Source: an uncultured Bacilli bacterium
GTDB taxonomy: Bacteria > Bacillota_I > Bacilli_A > RF39 > UBA660
Reading direction: 5' to 3'
Length of the DNA stretch: 9,654 nt
Assembly: GCA_947625315.1 (NCBI GenBank)
Contig: CANQOE010000032.1
Span: 1 to 9,654 of the forward strand
Shown piece by piece: positions 1 through 5,039 of this stretch. A program made the translations under genes and the position numbers. The stretch's first letter is position 1. Each line of letters opens with the position of its first letter. Under the pieces are notes generated by a model, which worked only from the letters and a program-made list of their open reading frames with translations, did no database searches and was not told where the DNA came from.

Positions 1-127
1 TAGCACTACTTGTTTTAAAATATATTGCACTTCCTATAAAGGTTATCATAAATAATATTACTAAATTTCTTATTAATTTTGGTTTCTTTAATGTTTCAAA
101 CTTTATTCCTTTATCTTTTTCTTTCAC
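1..127 (-). CDS. N-terminus of an unidentified membrane protein (partial, runs off the window)
   Basis: An open frame starts with GTG at 127 and stays open to the window edge, giving 42 residues. The start is chosen because an AAGGAAG-type ribosome site lies about 8 bases upstream (around 138-144) and a near-consensus promoter lies just beyond it. The N-terminus is lysine-rich and polar (about residues 1-20), then a hydrophobic stretch (about 22-37, NLVILFMITFIGSAIYF) looks like a single membrane anchor or uncleaved signal with the N-terminus in the cytoplasm. The part that would define the family is missing, so I give no function. It is divergent from the double-HTH regulator at 269-748, with which it shares a 141-base intergenic region. 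No later ATG before the membrane segment offers a better start. Confidence 0.6.
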   Translation of the reverse strand, partial: MKEKDKGIKFETLKKPKLIRNLVILFMITFIGSAIYFKTSSA

Positions 128-144
128 TTATTATCTTCCTTCCC

Positions 145-167
145 AGTTTATATATTAATTATAAACT
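145..167. promoter_or_regulatory. Inverted repeat over the -10 box, candidate operator
   Basis: AGTTTATA (145-152) and TATAAACT (160-167) are a perfect 8-bp inverted repeat separated by 7 bases. It covers the -10 box of the leftward promoter (158-163). A dyad of this size sitting on a promoter next to a divergent XRE-family gene is the usual form of a repressor site. That the adjacent regulator binds it is inference. In sequence this AT-rich, a palindrome of this length can also occur by chance. Confidence 0.45.
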
Positions 168-186
168 TGAGAATATTAAAAGTCAA
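158..186 (-). promoter_or_regulatory. Near-consensus sigma-A promoter for the leftward membrane-protein gene
   Basis: Read on the minus strand, TTGACT (181-186) is followed by exactly 17 bases and then TATAAT (158-163). This predicts a start near 151 and a leader of about 24 bases before the GTG at 127, with the ribosome site in between. The match is five of six bases at -35 and six of six at -10, with ideal spacing. The promoter belongs to the gene at 1-127. I found no comparably good promoter for the rightward regulator. Confidence 0.75.
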
Positions 187-268
187 CAAAAATATAGATA
201 TTTTGAGCATATTATTTAAACTATTTCTTTTAAATGAGAAAATATTATATAAAAGGAATGATAAATAA

Positions 269-748
269 ATGCCAAATTTTAGATTAAAAGAGTTAAGAAT
301 TGAAAAAAGTATTTCGCAAAATGAACTTGCTAAACTAATAGGTTTAGCTCGCCAAACTTATAATCACTACGAAGTACAAGAAAACATTATTCCCCTTAAA
401 CATTTAAATACTTTATCAAATTATTATAATGTTTCTTGTGATTATATTCTTGGTTTAACTAATACTAAAAAATATAAAAATAATCAAAAAGAAATAGACT
501 CTCAAAAATGTGGCACAAGACTTAAAGAATTACGTAAAAATAACCATATTACCCAAATTAAAATAGCTAATTTCTTACACATAGACCAACCAACCTGGAG
601 TATATATGAACACGGTAAAAGCTTAATAGGTACCCCTTTTTTATATATGGTTTGCCAACAGTATAATATAAGTGCAGACTACCTTTTAGGTAAAATAGAT
701 TACATTCCTAACTTCAAAGAAAAAAATAACTCAAGTAAAAAAGACTAA
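269..748 (+). CDS. Transcriptional regulator with two tandem XRE (Cro/CI-type) HTH domains
   Basis: This 159-residue cytoplasmic protein contains two copies of the Cro/CI helix-turn-helix fold. The first spans about residues 5-62 (RLKELR, then SQNELAKLIGLARQTYNHYE) and the second about 84-141 (RLKELR, then TQIKIANFLHIDQPTWSIYE). Each ends in a Y-N-V/I-S-x-D-Y-I/L-L-G motif. A lysine/asparagine-rich linker (about 65-80) joins them and a short polar tail follows. There is no sensor or peptidase domain, so any ligand is unknown. The ATG has AAAGGA 11 bases upstream. The gene is divergent from the membrane protein at 1-127, whose promoter carries a dyad, and convergent with the gene at 745-2880: the TAA (746-748) and the opposing TAG (745-747) share bases. 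It is likely a local repressor, possibly autoregulated. Two HTH units in one chain suggest binding as a pseudo-dimer or to an extended site. Confidence 0.85.
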   Translation: MPNFRLKELRIEKSISQNELAKLIGLARQTYNHYEVQENIIPLKHLNTLSNYYNVSCDYILGLTNTKKYKNNQKEIDSQKCGTRLKELRKNNHITQIKIANFLHIDQPTWSIYEHGKSLIGTPFLYMVCQQYNISADYLLGKIDYIPNFKEKNNSSKKD

Positions 749-758
749 TTAAAGTCTT
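735..758 (-). terminator. Weak intrinsic terminator enclosing the stop codon of the WG-like gene
   Basis: On the minus strand AAGACT, a six-base loop and AGTCTT are followed by a T-run (stem 741-746 with 753-758, T-tract about 736-742). The stem is only six pairs with two G-C pairs, so it is weak. The position is right for ending the gene at 745-2880, whose TAG lies inside the hairpin. The T-tract falls in the last codons of the convergent regulator. A hairpin of the same design sits at 3747-3768. Confidence 0.5.
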
Positions 759-2880
759 CTCTTACATAGCCTGTAGTACCATCTACTTTATATACATTAT
801 TAGAACTTTTTATTTTTACAATGTATTCATTACCCTCTTTAGTAACTTCATAATCATCTTTAAAAGTATCTCTATTTAATTGAATAGTTTGACTTAAACT
901 AAATGATCCATAATCATTATATTTAAGAATATCTAATCTATAATCATTAGTAATTACTACATAAAAACCATCATCTAAATCAATATATTTATAACTATTA
1001 TAATCTATTCTATTTCCTTCTTTATTATATAAATAATAATTACTATTATCACATACCACTATATAATTATTTTTATAATTAACAATCCTATCTCCGAACT
1101 TACTACTTACTTCTCCTTTACTAGGATCTAATAATACATAAGTCTTAGAACTACTTTTTCCCACATAATAATTATTTAATTTTTCTAAAGTATCATAATC
1201 AAAACCTATCTTACTACCTTTAATATTATCTTTAGTTATATTTAAAACTCCATACTTACCCTTAGTTAATGTTTTAGCCATTATATAAGCATTATCTATA
1301 TCTTTAAAAGTTAAATTATTTTCTTTCGTATAACTTAAAGCATCAACACTTTCATATTTACTTAAAGTTTCTTTATCTTTTAAATCATATAAATTAACTG
1401 TAGGATTATTAGCATCTATGGTATCTAATATAAAAGCAAATCTTTTATTAAATATTGGAATCCATCCTACTGAAGCACTATAATCTACTTCAACTTCATT
1501 TTTACTATAAAAACTTTCTGTAGCAATCCGACAATTTACTAAATCCATATTATTTTTATCTAAAACATTTTTATTATTACAAGAATATTCACCTAGTAAA
1601 ATATTTTTAGCTTCATCTTCATAAAAATAAAGTTTACCATCAAAATAATTTAAATTCTTAATTTTAGAACTAGCCATTCCTTCATATATATTAATTATAC
1701 TAACATTTTGGGTATCATTATTATATACTGTAACATTTATTTGCCCATTATTGACTTCAATATCATAAGCTTTTTTAGTTTCTAATTTTGTTTTTTCTTT
1801 ATCATAAATATTTTTTCTTAAATAATTAGTATTTCTTAAATTAATACCTACTTCATTATACTTATTATTTTCATAATCTTTAACATATAACTTTTTATCT
1901 TTAATTAAAATTATATAATCATTAATTAATTCGATATAATCATAAGTTATATCTCCACTAGTTAAAATACAATTATAATCATAGATACTATACCCATCAT
2001 TATCTACAACAATAGCTTTATCATTATAACTCTTTATTTCATAATCTAGTTTTTCGGTTAATTCTTTTCCATTTCTATCATAAATACTATATTTATTTTC
2101 TAATTTACCTACTATATTGCTATCTTTATTTAATAAGCCTAAATAATCATATTTAAATTCTATTTTTTCTTGATAAGTACCATCACTAAATTCTATAGCT
2201 CCATATTTATTTTCTTTATCTTTTAAAATTACATAATCACTATCAACAAAACCTTTAACTAAAGTATATTCGTTTTCTTCTTTTTGTTCTTCAATATTAT
2301 ATAAAATAATATTACTATCTTTTTCATCTTCATTATCAAAAATAAAGACATACTTCTCTAAATATATTTTACTTAATCTCTCAATTTCTTCTTCATTTTG
2401 ATAATAATTTTTTTCTACATCAAAATTATCTTCATTACTATAATTTACCACATAACATAAATTTTCATCTTTATTTTGACATTCATATGTTCCAAGTATA
2501 TTATCTTCATTATTTAATAATTCTAATTTTCCATTCTTATAAGTATAATTTCCTTTTTCAACAATTACATCAGGTTCCTTATTTTCTATATCTTCTTCAT
2601 TAGTTTTTTTAAAAACTAAAAATAAAACCAACCCAATTATTAATAATAAAATTAATAAAATAACTATAATTAAAATAACTTTTTTCTTTTTAGGCATTTC
2701 TTTTAATTTAGTAAACCAATTTTTTTTCTTTTTATCTTTATTTTCGAATTTTTCTTCTTTATCTTGACTATCAATTTCAATATTATCTTTTGTTGCCCCT
2801 TCCATTTCAATATCTTCAATTATTTCGGGAACTTCATCACCAAATAAATCTTTAGTTTTCTCTAAATCGTCATACTTCAT
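745..2880 (-). CDS. Single-pass membrane protein with large extracellular WG-like repeat region
   Basis: A 711-residue protein of unknown function. Residues 1-50 are an acidic cytoplasmic tail, 50-67 are strongly basic (KDKKKK, KKKK; positive-inside), and 68-90 form one transmembrane helix. About 620 residues outside the membrane follow. The outer part is rich in Tyr, Asn, Asp and Lys and is built of short beta-rich segments such as 'YGAIEFSDGTYQEKIEF', 'YSIYDRNGKELTEKL', 'KYGVLNITKDNIKG' and 'YYLYNKEGNRIDYNSY'. These resemble degenerate WG/KWG beta repeats, which probably fold as a propeller or solenoid. No catalytic motif, LPXTG signal or lipobox is visible. AAGGAG (2889-2894) lies 8 bases before the ATG. 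The gene has its own extended -10 promoter and ends in a weak terminator. A surface or envelope role is inference. The repeat assignment is by eye and moderately certain; the topology is clear. Confidence 0.75.
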   Translation of the reverse strand: MKYDDLEKTKDLFGDEVPEIIEDIEMEGATKDNIEIDSQDKEEKFENKDKKKKNWFTKLKEMPKKKKVILIIVILLILLLIIGLVLFLVFKKTNEEDIENKEPDVIVEKGNYTYKNGKLELLNNEDNILGTYECQNKDENLCYVVNYSNEDNFDVEKNYYQNEEEIERLSKIYLEKYVFIFDNEDEKDSNIILYNIEEQKEENEYTLVKGFVDSDYVILKDKENKYGAIEFSDGTYQEKIEFKYDYLGLLNKDSNIVGKLENKYSIYDRNGKELTEKLDYEIKSYNDKAIVVDNDGYSIYDYNCILTSGDITYDYIELINDYIILIKDKKLYVKDYENNKYNEVGINLRNTNYLRKNIYDKEKTKLETKKAYDIEVNNGQINVTVYNNDTQNVSIINIYEGMASSKIKNLNYFDGKLYFYEDEAKNILLGEYSCNNKNVLDKNNMDLVNCRIATESFYSKNEVEVDYSASVGWIPIFNKRFAFILDTIDANNPTVNLYDLKDKETLSKYESVDALSYTKENNLTFKDIDNAYIMAKTLTKGKYGVLNITKDNIKGSKIGFDYDTLEKLNNYYVGKSSSKTYVLLDPSKGEVSSKFGDRIVNYKNNYIVVCDNSNYYLYNKEGNRIDYNSYKYIDLDDGFYVVITNDYRLDILKYNDYGSFSLSQTIQLNRDTFKDDYEVTKEGNEYIVKIKSSNNVYKVDGTTGYVREDFN

Positions 2881-2903
2881 TTAGACCTCTCCTTATTATC
2901 TAT

Positions 2904-2912
2904 AGTATATCA
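2904..2912 (-). promoter_or_regulatory. Extended -10 promoter for the WG-like membrane protein
   Basis: On the minus strand TGATATACT gives an extended -10 (TGn plus TATACT at 2904-2909). The predicted start is near 2897, with the AAGGAG ribosome site at 2889-2894 and ATG at 2880. No good TTGACA lies 17 bases upstream, which extended -10 promoters tolerate. It falls in the 62-base gap after the popT stop, so the downstream gene can be transcribed independently of popT. Confidence 0.5.
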
Positions 2913-2942
2913 CACATTAATTCAATTATCTAGTTCAAATAT

Positions 2943-3722
2943 TTAATTTATTTTCTCTATAAAATATCCTATAAATATTCCTAATAATAAATATATAATT
3001 CCTAATATCTTAAAATATGTTAAATTATCTAAAAAAAGTTTAATTAAAGAACTTACCATTAATCCTAATATAATAATCGAAGTCATATTTTTATGTTTTT
3101 TTAATAAATAAGCCATTAAATAACAAATTAAAATTATACCACCCATTAAACCTCCAAGATAAAATAAAAAATTAATACTAAAAGGATTAGCCATAATATT
3201 TAAAACTATTTGATAACTATTAAGTAACATATATATGGCCGTTCCACTTATTCCCGGAATAATTGAAGACATTGCATCAATAAATCCCAATAAAGCTATA
3301 TATAATTTATTATTTAAGATAAAATCAGATATATTTATTTTATAGCCCATAAATAAACTTAAACTGATTAATAAAACCAAGATAAATATTCCTAAATGTT
3401 TTTTGGTATTTATTTTAACTTGTTTAATAAAAGGTATTAGAGTCCCTATAATTAATCCTAAAAAACAAAACATACTTTCATAATAAAAATTATTTAATAA
3501 CCAAAGTAATAATTTACTACCTATTATAATTGCCAAAAATAATCCGATTATAAAATTACTTAATATTTTAAAATTTTTTTTAATATTTCCAAAAAAATTA
3601 GTTATAGCCTCGATTAAGGTTTCATATATTCCTAAAGTAATAGCCATCATACTACCACTTACTCCAGGAATAACTTTAGCTAAACCTATTATAAAACCTT
3701 TAATAATTAGGATTAAATTCAT
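2943..3722 (-). CDS. popT: DUF368 family polyprenyl-phosphate transporter (PopT)
   Basis: A 259-residue, very hydrophobic polytopic membrane protein. The family signature is present twice: IPGVSGSMMA near residues 18-27 and IPGISGTAIY near 155-164, each at the start of a roughly 130-residue half, giving the internally duplicated architecture of DUF368. DUF368 proteins have been identified as PopT, which moves undecaprenyl-phosphate across the cytoplasmic membrane so that the lipid carrier for wall and surface polymers can be reused. The length is close to, slightly below, the usual 270-300. The start is supported by AGGGG (3730-3734) 7 bases before the ATG. The gene lies 39 bases after the small Rpn-tail gene, with a weak hairpin terminator between them, so it may receive read-through from the Rpn promoter. 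Nothing suggests damage. Family assignment is firm; which polyprenyl lipid it carries here is not shown. Confidence 0.88.
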   Translation of the reverse strand: MNLILIIKGFIIGLAKVIPGVSGSMMAITLGIYETLIEAITNFFGNIKKNFKILSNFIIGLFLAIIIGSKLLLWLLNNFYYESMFCFLGLIIGTLIPFIKQVKINTKKHLGIFILVLLISLSLFMGYKINISDFILNNKLYIALLGFIDAMSSIIPGISGTAIYMLLNSYQIVLNIMANPFSINFLFYLGGLMGGIILICYLMAYLLKKHKNMTSIIILGLMVSSLIKLFLDNLTYFKILGIIYLLLGIFIGYFIEKIN

Positions 3723-3746
3723 ATAAAATCCCCTGTTAAAATATAT

Positions 3747-3768
3747 GAAAAAAGACTAAAACTAGTCT
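3747..3768 (-). terminator. Weak intrinsic terminator overlapping the stop of the small Rpn-tail gene
   Basis: On the minus strand AGACTA, loop GTTT and TAGTCT are followed directly by TTTTTT (stem 3753-3758 with 3763-3768, T-run 3748-3753). The stop codon TAG at 3762-3764 lies at the junction of the 5' arm and the loop. The stem is six pairs with two G-C, so termination would be partial, leaving popT transcription possible. The core (AGACT, loop, AGTCT, T-run) is nearly the same as the hairpin at 735-758. Confidence 0.45.
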
Positions 3769-3980
3769 AAAAAATTTAATATCTCTCTTTCACTCAATCC
3801 AGTTAATCGCTTAATTGTTTGTATTGGTATTTTTTCTTTTAACATATTTTGCACAATTTCGTTTTTTTCCTCAATTCTTCCATCCTCTTTAGCTACCAAT
3901 AAATCCCAATAATAAGGTGAAAAGTAAGGATTTTTTAATTCCTCTTCACGCATATATTTTATGAATTTATCATAAGTCAT
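3762..3980 (-). CDS. Free-standing Rpn C-terminal tail paralogue (RpnS-like small protein)
   Basis: A 72-residue protein that is a second copy of the C-terminal tail encoded at 4003-4278. Shared blocks are EEE-x-x-NP, YWDL/EWDL followed by VAKEDGRIE, QNMLKEK and the HTH-like end I-x-R-x-TGL-x-x-E/A-x-I. The DNA is also similar, with a 20-base identical stretch inside the KEDGRIE region, so duplication looks fairly recent. It lacks exactly the five EGKx tetrapeptides of the neighbour (20 residues). No nuclease domain is attached and none precedes it. AAGGGG (3990-3995) lies 9 bases upstream of the ATG, and only 22 bases separate it from the preceding stop, so it is probably cotranscribed. By analogy with E. 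coli Rpn loci, where the separately translated C-terminal domain (RpnS) blocks the toxic full-length nuclease, it could be an antitoxin. That role is inference; a leftover duplication fragment is the alternative. Confidence 0.6.
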   Translation of the reverse strand: MTYDKFIKYMREEELKNPYFSPYYWDLLVAKEDGRIEEKNEIVQNMLKEKIPIQTIKRLTGLSEREILNFLD

Positions 3981-4002
3981 ATTTTTTATCCCCTTAAATT
4001 AA

Positions 4003-4278
4003 TTATTTGATACTTAAGATAGCTTCTCTAGTTAATCCCGTAATTCGACTTATTGTATTTATTGGCATTTTTTCTTTTAGCATATTTTGCGCAATTGCAT
4101 TTTGGCTTTCCATTTTACCTTCAATTTTTCCTTCTATCTTTCCTTCTATTTTGCCTTCCATTTTGCCTTCAATTCTTCCATCCTCTTTAGCCACCCTTAA
4201 ATCCCATTCATAAGTCGAATAATTAGGATTATTTCTTTCTTCTTCCATAAATCTTCTTATTGATTCATTAGCATCCAT
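4003..4278 (-). CDS. Rpn C-terminal tail translated as a small protein (RpnS-like), with tetrapeptide repeats
   Basis: A 91-residue protein equal to the C-terminal domain of an Rpn/YhgA-like nuclease. Order: an acidic helical lead (1-20), a YEWDL-x-VAKEDGRIE block (23-37), five EGKM/EGKI units (37-56), then QNMLKEK and a terminal ITGLTREAIL HTH-like motif. It is in the same frame as the nuclease domain at 4339-4854, from which a single TAA separates it; about 20 more sense codons (FIKANTQ to DEIL) precede the ATG. That ATG has AAAGGAG 11 bases upstream, so separate translation is plausible. In E. coli, RpnS proteins are made exactly this way, from an internal start within the Rpn gene, and the number of four-residue repeats in their dimerising helix varies between strains. 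The antitoxin role here is inference. Alternatively it is just the downstream half of a broken gene. Confidence 0.6.
   Translation of the reverse strand: MDANESIRRFMEEERNNPNYSTYEWDLRVAKEDGRIEGKMEGKIEGKIEGKIEGKMESQNAIAQNMLKEKMPINTISRITGLTREAILSIK
4111..4170 (-). repeat. Five tandem 12-bp units encoding EGK(M/I)
   Basis: Five in-frame 12-bp units (consensus GAAGGNAARATN) encode residues 37-56 of the small tail protein. The units differ mainly at third positions (GGC, GGA, GGT; AAA, AAG) while the peptide is kept, so the array is old enough to have drifted but is under coding constraint. The paralogue at 3762-3980 has none of these units. Copy-number change by slippage or recombination is the expected mode of variation. 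Confidence 0.9.
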
Positions 4279-4289
4279 TAAAATTTCAT

Positions 4290-4296
4290 CTCCTTT
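4290..4296 (-). promoter_or_regulatory. Internal ribosome binding site for the Rpn tail protein
   Basis: AAAGGAG lies on the minus strand 11 bases upstream of the ATG at 4278. It is inside what would be the coding region of full-length Rpn (codons for AKGDE), so it also encodes protein. The spacing is longer than ideal. The same 11-base spacing serves the genes starting at 269 and 6161 in this window. It supports separate translation of the tail. Confidence 0.5.
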
Positions 4297-4338
4297 AGCA
4301 ATTTCTTCTCTTTCTTTTTGGGTATTCGCTTTTATAAA

Positions 4339-4854
4339 TTACAACCACATCTTATATCTAACATTAGTATATTTCATCTCTTCAATTTTGTCAAGCTTAA
4401 TGTATATTATTTTAAAATTTCCAGTGATTGATGATTTATCTTCAATTTTTCCTTTAAACTCATCACTAATTTTCTTAAAAATATTTATTTGAATAACAGG
4501 TTTACCCTTCCCATATTCACTTCCAATACTATATTGCGATAAATAAAGCCGCATTATATATACATCACTTTTATCTAAACTAATTCTATTTAAATATTGA
4601 TATACTTCAATATTAATCACAAAAGTGGTAGATTCCACGACAACATCACCCATAATATTTTTTTGCTTATAATTATCTTTGGGTAAAGCTACTTCATATT
4701 TGACTTTTATTTTATTTTTTAAATAACCCTGCGGATAATTAAAATAGCTTTCTAAAAAGTCTTCTAAAAATCTTATATTTTTGTTTGTTCCAAAAATAAA
4801 TTTAAATAAACCATCATCCATTAAGCTAATATTTTCTACTTCTTTTGTTACCAA
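4339..4854 (-). CDS. Rpn/PD-(D/E)XK nuclease domain, truncated by an in-frame stop
   Basis: A 171-residue protein matching the N-terminal nuclease part of Rpn-family proteins (PDDEXK_2, often mislabelled 'transposase'). The entry block MDDGLFKFIFG (12-22) is followed by a GD-VVVE strand (69-74), then VINIEVYQ (79-86) and KPVIQINIF. D70 and E83 fit the acidic catalytic pair. The third position is E-V-Y-Q rather than the canonical E-x-K/Q, so activity is uncertain. The listed start is TTG at 4854 with AAGGAAG (4864-4870) 9 bases upstream; an ATG at codon 12 is the alternative. The frame ends in KMWL and TAA, where relatives continue; the next codons (FIKANTQ...) continue the family pattern, and AAA (Lys) to TAA is a one-base change. 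Transcription probably starts near 4922. The product is either a stable nuclease domain uncoupled from its tail or a dead fragment. Confidence 0.7.
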   Translation of the reverse strand: MVTKEVENISLMDDGLFKFIFGTNKNIRFLEDFLESYFNYPQGYLKNKIKVKYEVALPKDNYKQKNIMGDVVVESTTFVINIEVYQYLNRISLDKSDVYIMRLYLSQYSIGSEYGKGKPVIQINIFKKISDEFKGKIEDKSSITGNFKIIYIKLDKIEEMKYTNVRYKMWL

Positions 4855-4896
4855 CTCTTTTCACTTCCTTCCTTTTCTTAAAATGTTTAGCAACTT

Positions 4897-4921
4897 AAAA
4901 AAAGCAACTTAAAACTGCTTT
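4897..4921 (-). terminator. Hairpin plus T-run at the 5' end of the Rpn transcript
   Basis: On the minus strand AAAGCA, a nine-base loop and TGCTTT (stem 4916-4921 with 4901-4906) run into seven T residues (4897-4903). It has the form of a weak intrinsic terminator. It starts at about +1 of the predicted Rpn promoter, so it would be the first structure in that transcript: an attenuator-like or RNA-stabilising leader hairpin. It could also serve as a second terminator for the redox operon ending at 5040. An 11-base direct repeat (GCAACTTAAAA in plus orientation) lies across it, near 4890-4914. Confidence 0.4.
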
Positions 4922-4928
4922 CAACCTC

Positions 4929-4957
4929 ATAATAATATAAAAAAAGGAGCTTGTCAA
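4929..4957 (-). promoter_or_regulatory. Near-consensus promoter for the Rpn locus
   Basis: On the minus strand TTGACA (4952-4957) is followed by a 17-base spacer and TATTAT (4929-4934). The predicted start is near 4922, giving a leader of about 67 bases to the TTG start at 4854. The -35 is a perfect match and the -10 has one mismatch. The -35 box lies within the 3' arm of the inverted repeat at 4939-5014, and the spacer contains that repeat's T-run. Confidence 0.7.
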
Positions 4958-5014
4958 GAAAAAGTTTTCGACCTAAAACGGAACATTTAGACAAATAATG
5001 ACACAGCTTTTTTT
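4939..5014 (-). terminator. Imperfect inverted repeat with T-run, likely end of the phosphoketolase/redox operon
   Basis: The arms are 4939-4956 (A7, GG, AGCT, TGTCA) and 4999-5014 (TGACA, C, AGCT, T-run). On the minus strand they give nine base pairs with one bulged base, then two unpaired C and seven T. A 42-base loop separates the arms and can form a small inner CTAAA/TTTAG hairpin. It lies 26 bases after the stop of the reductase gene, so a terminator role fits, though the loop is longer than usual. The A/T runs make it nearly symmetrical, so it could act in both directions. A degraded mobile-element end is possible but unsupported. Confidence 0.4.
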
Positions 5015-5039
5015 ATCTCTATTTTAAAAATAAATTTTA

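Larger units (their letters stand above)
4003..4854 (-). pseudogene. Full-length Rpn nuclease gene interrupted by a single in-frame TAA
   Basis: Reading straight through the TAA at 4339-4341 gives one frame of 283 codons plus the final stop, close to the normal Rpn length. It contains the nuclease domain, the connecting helix FIKANTQKEREEIAKGDE and the repeat-bearing tail. No frame change or deletion is needed; only codon 172 is a stop. This points to one nonsense mutation (or assembly error) rather than gross decay, and the rest of the frame shows no further damage. Read with the two separate CDS entries for 4339-4854 and 4003-4278: the locus may still make both parts as two proteins. Stop-codon suppression is unlikely because other genes here also end in TAA. 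Confidence 0.65.

Noticed and set aside
203..248. Promoter for the XRE gene (TTGAGC at 203-208, TATTAT at 210-215 or 243-248)
   Set aside because: Spacing is wrong for every pairing, and the 243-248 box would place the start on the ribosome site; not good enough to annotate.
4111..4170. Tandem repeats as a possible CRISPR or other non-coding array
   Set aside because: Units are contiguous 12-mers in frame with no spacers, and they vary at synonymous positions, so they are protein-coding repeats.
4007..4213. A 68-residue plus-strand frame rich in ILPSILPS repeats
   Set aside because: It is the antisense shadow of the 12-bp EGKx repeat array and tail gene; no ribosome site or promoter on the plus strand.
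4339..4341. Programmed read-through or recoding of TAA
   Set aside because: TAA ends other genes here (for example at 746-748, 2943-2945 and 5040-5042), and no read-through signal or recoding structure is visible after the stop.
4003..4854. Insertion sequence, since Rpn proteins are often named transposases
   Set aside because: No terminal inverted repeats with target duplication bracket the gene, and Rpn proteins are not IS transposases in their characterised function.
4939..5014. MITE or IS end
   Set aside because: Suggestive inverted arms, but no target duplication and no second copy in the window; a terminator explains the structure and position more simply.
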